Assembly: GCA_030077755.1 (NCBI GenBank)
Contig: JAQJZZ010000011.1
Location: 2,418,001 to 2,482,000 of the forward strand
DNA from: Filosporella fistucella
Lineage: Eukaryota; Ascomycota; Leotiomycetes; Helotiales
Direction: 5' to 3'
DNA: 64,000 nucleotides
Shown here piece after piece: positions 57,216 through 64,000 of this stretch. The notes beneath the pieces are model-generated. The model ran no database searches. It was not told the DNA's origin and saw nothing but the letters and a program-made list of their open reading frames with translations. A program made the translations under genes and the position numbers. Each line of letters starts with the position of its first letter. The stretch's first letter is position 1.

Positions 57216-58422
57216 CCGTCTGTCGAAGAAACCTGGTTGTTTGGAATGCCGTTAGGTAGTTCCACTGATATAGAAATGTATCACTTTCATGTCTTTGAAT
57301 TAAACCTTGATCCCATCATTGTAATGTGAACGTCTCATGGTGACGTGAGATGGGTAACGACAAGTAATGGCTGCCATGGCTTGCCAAATTGTCGGAACCT
57401 CACTTAAATATGTCAAAATGGACGGAAAGAGGGCCAATGAGCTAGAAAACTGGGAGAAAGTCGCACTTAGAATCAATAGCATAGATGAATGTCTGTACGC
57501 TGTGAACAGCTCTTGGGACCTACAAGCAAGCCAGTAGGAATTGGAAATGCCTTCAATTCCTGTTGGAAGTTAGGGATAGCTTGAAGTGTCCGAAGATCAG
57601 CCTAGAAGCAAAGAGAGAGAGCTAGTACGGCCTGTGCTAGATATTCAGACGCATAGCTGGAACAGCCCTGTGAAGAGTACGAGGCCACTACTCGAAATCT
57701 TGATGCCCTCAAAAACATGCCAAAACTTCACTGGAACCACCACAGTATGAACTATGAGGATCAGAGATCACGACCCATGATAAGTTCACTTTTAAATCCC
57801 GCACCAGAAAACAGCAGCAAAAGAAATCACGGAAATGCAAATTATCTTTACAAGCACAAGTCGGAATGTGATAATTCTGAGATCAGAATATTCGTAGAAG
57901 CATAAAGAAACTTTTCATAGCTCGAATATGAGCTATGGTTTGTCGTTGTGGAGTTATGGACGTATAACCGGAACTTGGGTGGATTTCGATCGACCCGAGT
58001 TGTCAAGTGCGCTACCTCACTAGCCTCTGAGCGATGTGCAGCAAAACTTTGTTGGCAGTGAATGGCTGTGAGGGGGATGTGGAAAGTCTCTCTTCAGCAT
58101 TGATCTGATTCGACTCCAAGTATGGATTTATTCGGGTTATTTAACCACTTTGAATACTATCGGCAGCTATACATGAAAATGACATGTACCATGGATAGAA
58201 GATAGCCCACTTGGACACGTATACGATTTGTAAACAGTGAGGCGATCGAAGCCAATATAAGTGAAGGAAAGTCAAATGTCTGTACAGGGAGCACATAGCC
58301 ACTTGGGCATTCTTAAGAATGTCATTTTGCGATTCGTCAATTTATGTTCAAATCATTCAATCTCGAAAATCTCCTTTAAGCCCCTGGTATCTCTCATCAA
58401 CGCCCGCCCCGAAACCTGAAAA
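57216..58422. other. Gene-free stretch with a tRNA-like relic
   Basis: No protein gene is seen. At 57970-58030 the minus strand has ggtagcgcacttgac followed by gatcgaaatcc, similar to the D-arm/A-box and T-arm/B-box of a tRNA. The variable and acceptor parts do not fold properly, so it is at most a decayed tRNA or SINE-like fragment. Confidence 0.35.
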
Positions 58423-59090
58423 TCATGCTTTGCTCTCGGCCTTATCCACCACCTTATCCTCTGGCGAGAACTTCATGCTGACGCTGTTTACACAATGTCT
58501 CTCATCTGTAGGAGTTTTGTACCCTTCTCCCTTGAAAACGTGTCCCAAGTGTCCTCCACAATTTGAGCAGACAATCTCTGTTCTCGACATACCCAAAGTG
58601 CTATCTGTGTGGCGTGTCACAGCTCCGGGAATGTTATCAAAGTATGCCGGCCATCCGCAGCCCGATTTGAACTTGTGGGAAGCTTTGTAGAGAGGAGCGT
58701 CGCATCCGGCGCAAGTATAGACACCGGTCTCAGGCATGTGCTTGTCGTATTTGCCAGTAAAGGGAGCTTCGGTTCCTTGCTTTCTTAAGACGCGAAATTG
58801 CTCTGATATCAGTTTAGCAGAAGCTCAGACTTCAATTCACGAGGTCAATTACCTTTTGATAGAACAGCTTGCCACTCATCGTCGGACTTTTGAAGTGGAT
58901 AGGACATCTTGTTGGAGCTGCTGGTACCGAAGAAACTACCCAGAAATGGAATCGTTGGCATTGATTTGAGAACAGTTCCTCGAGTAAATGGTTGGACTGC
59001 TTTGAATTGACTCTGTGATGATATTCGTGCAGTGAAGTTGCTTAATGTGAAGAATGTGCGAGTGATGGTTGGAAAAGTTGGGACGCGCAT
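58423..59090 (-). CDS. Peptide-methionine (R)-S-oxide reductase, MsrB
   Basis: Exons are 59090-58853 and 58802-58423, giving 205 aa. It reduces the R-epimer of methionine sulfoxide with thioredoxin. The two zinc-binding pairs CAGC and CSNC are present, along with GWPAYFD, GGHLGHVF and the catalytic cysteine in ERHCVNSVS near the C-terminus. The region QFRVLRKQGTEAPFTG is the classic MsrB entry. The first 60 residues are rich in R, S, T and F with no acidic residues (RTFFTLSNFTARISS), a likely mitochondrial leader. The in-frame methionine at residue 62 (MSYPLQKSDDEW) matches the start of cytosolic homologues, so two isoforms from one transcript are possible. Confidence 0.94.
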
Positions 59091-59442
59091 CAGGTATTTA
59101 TGCGAAGCGACAGGTAGGAAAATAGTGAGAAAGCTGAAGGGAGAAAGAGGTCTTTGGAATACTTTTGGAGATGGTGGCTTAGATACTTCACTGCCCTACA
59201 TCTATTTGAAATACTGATGCAGTTTCCCCGCCGAAATCCATGACGAGTGAGGTAACGAACCCCTGTTTATTGATTTATTCACACCCAAAGTTCACTCTAG
59301 CCAGCCACTCCACCGCTGGCGCTCCACTTTGGAATTATGGATGTGGAATCAAGTCACTCCTTCAGGTAACCATATTCGCAAATCAATTCCTGGACATCCT
59401 ATCTACTTCCCTTGCAATTGATTACACATCTCAAGAAACATC
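59091..59442. promoter_or_regulatory. Divergent promoter, MsrB and ArfGAP
   Basis: A 352-bp space separates two divergent starts and must hold both promoters. No further feature is visible. Confidence 0.5.
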
Positions 59443-61164
59443 ATGTCGCGAAGGGCCCCAAACCCAGCTGCAGAGCGCGCTGCGCAAAACACGCAGACTA
59501 TTAAGAGTCTCTTGAAACTGGAGGGGAATAAGACGTGTGCGGACTGCAAAAGGAATAAACGTAAGTTTGTACCAACAAGTTATGCCTGCGGAGACTAATC
59601 ATCTTCTTTGGCAGATCCAAGATGGGCAAGCTGGAACTTGGGTATCTTCATATGTATAAGATGTTCGGGCATCCATCGAGGGATGGGGACACATATTAGC
59701 AGGGTCAAATCTGTGGATCTTGATGCGTGGACGGACGAGCAATTACAAAGTGTTTTGAAATGGGGAAACTCGAGAGCAAACAAATACTGGGAAGCAAAAT
59801 TAGCACCTGGGCATGTGCCATCAGAGGCAAAAATCGAGAACTTTATCAGAACGAAGTACGAGTCGAAAAGATGGGTAATGGAAGGGCCAATTCCAGATCC
59901 AGCCACTCTAGATGCAGATGGAGATGATGATGTACCTTTGAGTTTGGTAAAGGAGAAGCATGCTATTGAGCGTTCGACATCACAGAGAGCAGCTCCTGGG
60001 CAACCTGGTCCATCGACCGTTCGACGAGCTCAGCAGCATGATCTATTTGGAGAAGATAATTCCCCACCACCAAGAGCCAACAGTGCTGCTTCAATACCCT
60101 CGAGACCTCAGCCAAAAGCTGAACCTGCTCCTCCCAAACAGACAAAGCCAGCAGATTCTCTACTTGGATTGGACTTCTTTGGGACTGAGGCGCCCCCACC
60201 GAACCGACCGACTAGTGCTGCTGCAACTCCTGGCGCTCAATCGCGGCCTGATTTGAAGCAATCCATTCTATCTCTTTATGCATCTGCTCCTCGACCGCAA
60301 CCTCAACAGCAACCATCGCATGCATCCCAAGGTTCTTTCGGTGGAATGCAATCCCCTGTGCAACAATCACCGCCAGCTCAGCAAACTTCATTTGGAGGAA
60401 TGAATGATGCTTTCAGTAGCTTGAGCTTTTCAAGCCAGAAGTCACCTACAATGCAGGCTCAACCAAAGTCGTCTGCCTTCTCCGGGCTGGGAAATGTTTC
60501 TAGCCACCAAAGAACACCATCTCAGACCGCAGGCGGACTTAGTGGGGGAAGTTTCTTCGACACCAAACCAGCTGCAAAGCCAGCTCCTCCTCAACCATCT
60601 CGCGGATTTAGCTCGTCCAGTGGCTTTGGTGCATTTGATTCTTCCCCTGGTATGTCACCTCCTGCTGTATCAAATGCAGGCTTAGGCGACCTCTTTGATT
60701 TCTCCACCCCCGCTCAACCTCCAGGACCAAAACCTACAGTTACTTCACCATCTACACAACCGTCATCCGTCTTCAATCTGTCACAGCCGGCTGCACCACC
60801 GAAACCACAATCGCCACCTGTAACTAGCAATGCTGGTTGGGGTAATCATGATGCCTGGGGCTCTAATGATGCTTGGAGTTCAGCAAAGCCAACTTCTCCA
60901 ACAGTCAACAAGGCTGCTCAACAAGCAAGCAGTACTGATTTCGGTGGATGGGGCTCTGGATCTGGTTCTTTAGCAAGCCAAAGTATTGTTCCCGGTGGTG
61001 GAGGAGGTTTCAATACAACAAGTCATGTTGCGCCAAAAGTCAGTGCCGATGATGACTTTGGAGGATGGAGCAGTGCAGCTCCTGTCACTCCAGCTGCTGG
61101 AACCACTCAGAGCAAACCTGCTTTTGGAGCCAGCGAGGATTTGTTCTCGAATGTATGGCAGTAG
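59443..61164 (+). CDS. ArfGAP (SMAP/Age2-like GTPase-activating protein)
   Basis: Exons are 59443-59560 and 59615-61164, giving 555 aa. The N-terminal ArfGAP domain (about 15-135) has the zinc finger C32-x2-C35...C53-x2-C56 and the arginine finger R61 in CSGIHRGMG, followed by HISRVKSVDLDAW. It would stimulate GTP hydrolysis on Arf1-type GTPases at Golgi or endosome membranes. The remaining 400 residues are disordered, P/Q/S/G-rich, with repeated aromatic motifs such as LLGLDFFG, SFGGM, GGWGS and DDFGGW, resembling clathrin- or adaptor-binding peptides. Length and layout suit fungal Age2/SMAP proteins better than Gcs1 or Glo3. The intron splits the zinc finger between its two CxxC pairs. Confidence 0.9.
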
Positions 61165-61432
61165 GCTTGGTGGTCATAAAATTAGAAATGCATGCCAGCA
61201 GTTTGGATCTGCTTGCCTAGTTATGCTTCACTTGTGTTTCCCAATTCTGTGCCAAAAAGAATCTTGTTATAATACAGCGCTCCGATTCCCAAACGCCAAT
61301 GCTATGCTGCAATATATCACAATACAGTACAATATCAGTTCTCCATATATACGAATAATGTACGCGCTCTCACTCCAGCCTCCCTCTCCCTGTTTCTAAT
61401 CCCACTTTCGTGTCCGTAGTTGGAGCCAGCAC
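61165..61432. other. Convergent 3' flanks
   Basis: This short spacer lies between two convergent genes and contains acaata/caatat repeats near 61315. No gene is seen. Confidence 0.4.
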
Positions 61433-61820
61433 TTAAAAGAAGAGCCCTGATAAAAACCAGAGCACCAGTACAGCTCCAATGATCATGCCCGAGAGTTTGA
61501 AGATAGCGACCTTATTCCCACTGGCAGCCATTCGTCCTAATCTCCCTGCAGACCCTTTTAGACTCGTGCTCATAGATGAGAAGGTATCAGACTATCCACT
61601 ACATTAGCCCCTATCCTGACTATCTTTCCACCTCGGCATTTTGCGGTCGCAACGAAAGTGCGCAAAGGGGTTTGGGTAAACATACCGTATTATCAATAAC
61701 ATCCTGTGCTCTTGCATTATCATAAATATCAATCGTCACACCCCTCAAAGCCGTCACTTTGGCCGACAGCTCATCGAGCCGACTATTGTTCTGGCGCTCC
61801 CGTTCGTATGCCTCCGACAT
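61433..61820 (-). CDS. SFT1: Golgi SNARE SFT1 (Qc/BET1-like)
   Basis: Exons are 61820-61686 and 61591-61433, giving 97 aa, the length I recall for yeast Sft1. A SNARE heptad region (about 9-64: RQNNSRLDELSAKVTALRGV, then IDIYDNARAQDVIDNT-SDTF) is followed by a single C-terminal membrane anchor (MIIGAVLVLWFLSGLFF) ending at the stop, a tail-anchored topology. It mediates retrograde fusion within the Golgi in yeast. The central zero-layer position should be the Q of RAQDVIDNT. The 94-nt intron falls between heptads. The ATG at 61820 is chosen because the frame has no earlier methionine before a stop. Confidence 0.86.
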
Positions 61821-62493
61821 CTTGATCGCTTCCAAAGCCTATGCTCTCTCCTGCTGATCAGATGCTATATCTTAGCGCAAGCTGTGTAGTGTGTACGTTT
61901 GTGGTCTCTCCGATCTCGAATTCTTCTGTGTTGAGAAGGAGGCGGTTTTGCTTTGTTTCAACGATGTCTTTGTTCGGAGCTGGATAGTGTGCGCTGAGGC
62001 GCCCGCACGTTAAGTTTTGCTTTTGCGGTGGATTTGATTGTATGCGGGGTATTGCGGTTAGGGTTGATTAGAGATTTGGTCCGGTGTTCAAATCTTGTAA
62101 GCTGAAAATGACTTGACGGTGGTGGTTTGTGAATGTAAAACGCGTGGAGAGGCTGCTAAGCCACACTCTGTGGCGGCCAGAACGTCATGTCGAAATGTAA
62201 AGTAAGCGGCGGATCGTGAGCGGGATTGACTCTTTGCATTAGGATTTACTTTTCGCACCGAAGGATCGTTCTTGAAGACGACATCGACATTGAGCTTTTA
62301 CAACTCAACCCATATTGCTGCATATTTTGCTTGCTGGCAGGGCTGCGATCGTTCTTGATATCTCTGATCCGGACCAACAGAGCTAGCTACATACCCCACT
62401 ACCAAACGTACCAAGCAGTTAGAGCTCGGCGTTCACACATAGAGATACTTCTTACATTCTACTTTGCGGGTACAGGCAGGAAGACCAGCAGAT
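61821..62493. promoter_or_regulatory. Divergent intergenic, SFT1 and YSC84-like promoters
   Basis: These 673 bp lie between divergent starts. A plus-strand frame at 62226-62534 is open but starts inside probable leader sequence and has no recognisable motif. No other gene is seen. Confidence 0.4.
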
Positions 62494-63897
62494 ATGGGAA
62501 TCCACAATCCTCTTCCATCGTCTATGGCGTGTAAGTTTCCGTTTGTAGGCACCAGTTGTGAAACCCATACTGACTGCCCCTCACAGCGGAATGTAAAAAG
62601 TGCGGCAAGATTCTAGCTTCTTTCGTTGATCCTCGACAATCTTTCGGTCCTGATAAAATCATTCCTCCTCAGATTCTCGCAAATGCTAAGGTAGGCTTCT
62701 CTGCCGGGGCGACGTACTTCGTCAATGCAGAAAGTGGCTAATCCGGATACACAGGGACTTGCGATTCTTACCGTCATCAAGGCAGGATTTCTCGGATCAG
62801 CTCGTTATGGCAACGGAGTTGTAGTCGCGCGGCTCTCAGATGGATCTTGGAGTGCTCCTTCAGCGATAGGGACAGGTGGAGCTGGTTTTGGAGGCCAGAT
62901 CGGTTTCGAGCTTACGGATTTCGTATTCATTCTCAATGACGCAGCGGCAGTCCGAACATTTTCACAAGCCGGATCCCTTACACTGGGTGGAAATGTATCG
63001 ATAGCGGCGGGTCCAGTGGGAAGAAATGCTGAGGCAGCGGGAGCCGCGAGTATGAAGGGCGTAGCAGGAATATTCAGTTACAGCAAGACGAAGGGATTGT
63101 TTGCTGGTGTCAGTCTGGAGGGAAGTGCTATCATTGAACGGAGAGATGCCAATCAGAAGCTTTATGGTAGAAGATTTACTGCTGCTGAACTGCTCACCGG
63201 CGCAGTCCGACCTCCTCCTGCAGCGCAACCACTTATGAGCGTCCTAAATTCTAGAGTATTCGCCGGCATTGCAGGTGGAGAAGATGCCATCTACAACGAT
63301 ATCCCAGTCTACGATGATAGACATGATGACGTCGTCTGGGAGGGTCGCAGAGGAAGTGCTTATGGTGAAGGCGTTAGAAGAGATCGCACAGGCAGTGTGA
63401 ATGCAGGCGATACGGACTACGTGTACAGTGATCGGCCGAAAAGAGCAAGTACTTGGGCAGATGATATTTATGACCGCCCTACAGGCAGCTCCGCACGAGT
63501 CAACTCATTCGCTACGGGCAGGAGTCGTGGAGGATTTGACGATGATTATGTCTATACCGACAGTCCTCGCTCACCTATTTCTCCTGTTGGTACTGGTACT
63601 GGCAAAGTTGGACCTGGAAGACCCGCGGCACCAAAGCCATTGTTCCAGAGCAAGACTGGAAGTTTGCGCAGTAATGAAGCTGTTGCATTGTTCACATTCG
63701 ATGCTGATCAGCCTGGAGATTTGGGATTCAAGAAAGGAGAGATCATTACAGTAACCAAGAAAACGGAGAGTACCAATGATTGGTGGTAAGTACTCTGCGT
63801 ATGTTGTGAGAGATGTTGCTAAGCAATTTTTAGGACTGGAATTGTCGGCACAAGAACTGGAATTTTCCCTGCCAATTACGTCGAGATGAAGAAGTAG
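62494..63897 (+). CDS. SYLF-SH3 protein, YSC84/LSB3-like actin-patch factor
   Basis: Exons are 62494-62530, 62587-62690, 62755-63785 and 63834-63897, giving 411 aa. The N-terminal SYLF domain (about 1-230) begins MGIHNPLPSS and contains ILASFVDPRQ, PDKIIPPQILANAKGLAILTV, KAGFLGSARYGNGVVVARL and SYSKTKGLFAGVSLEG. It binds phosphoinositides and actin. A disordered linker with DDDYVY/TDYVYSDRP repeats leads to a C-terminal SH3 domain (about 350-411: ALFTFDADQPGDLGF, NDWWTG, GIFPANYV). In yeast Lsb3/Ysc84 act at endocytic actin patches. The second intron ends at cacag/GGA rather than the nearer atgcag, because the family reads NAKGLAI without an insertion and gctaat is then the branch site. Confidence 0.92.
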
Positions 63898-64000
63898 ATT
63901 TCTGTCTCTCTGGAAGAACGCAGGTCACTGCAACATAACCATACAATATCAACCTTACATCAGAACTCAACTTCAAACACATAACACCTTTACCACAAAC

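Noticed and set aside
62691..62730. Shorter 40-nt second intron in the YSC84-like gene ending at atgcag
   Set aside because: It would insert extra residues into the conserved NAKGLAI motif; the acceptor at 62753-62754 avoids this and uses gctaat as the branch.

Overview
The window is nuclear DNA of a filamentous ascomycete. The genes have short GT-AG introns (mostly 46-57 nt) with CTAAC or CTGAC branch sites, and the set includes fungal families (RSC9, a WSC-domain glyoxal oxidase, a GH28 pectinase, a fungal MFS sugar transporter). Gene structure and protein style suggest Leotiomycetes (Helotiales); that placement is inference from memory, not a search. I see no transposase, CRISPR array, rRNA or intact tRNA. 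Multi-exon models were built by hand. In each complete model the exon lengths sum to a multiple of three and no internal stop remains.

Layout. At 0-3 kb a 5'-partial NFX1-helicase-like gene (-) faces away from an RGG-rich conserved fungal gene (+). At 5-6.1 kb there is a K/E-repeat orphan (-). At 7.9-13.1 kb lie a LAMTOR2-like Roadblock protein (-), glyoxalase I with a spliced mitochondrial leader (+) and D-3-phosphoglycerate dehydrogenase (+). The stretch 14.3-31.5 kb is rich in cell-wall and secreted-enzyme genes: a 17-exon secreted copper radical oxidase carrying eight WSC domains (-), a membrane-anchored GH16 (-), a multi-pass GT2 glycosyltransferase (+) and a secreted GH28 pectinase (+).

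From 31.7 to 45.6 kb are a GNAT acetyltransferase (-), RSC9 (-), an MFS sugar transporter (-), a secreted beta-propeller of the SMP-30/hetero-Diels-Alderase type (+) and a histidine phosphatase (-). From 47.7 to 57 kb are three probable nuclear proteins: a REC114-like protein, a PHD-finger protein and an acidic/basic low-complexity protein (all +). The end of the window holds MsrB (-), an ArfGAP (+), the Golgi SNARE SFT1 (-) and an SYLF-SH3 actin-patch protein of the YSC84/LSB3 type (+).

Most neighbours have unrelated household roles. The only functional grouping is 14-31.5 kb, where oxidase, GH16, GT2 and pectinase all act at or on cell walls; clustering may be chance. The most notable structures are the WSC array with an intron at the same codon position in every domain, a five-copy decayed 150-200 bp repeat upstream of the PHD gene, a roughly 63-bp tandem repeat that starts on a stop codon, and several genes where intron retention would change the C-terminus.
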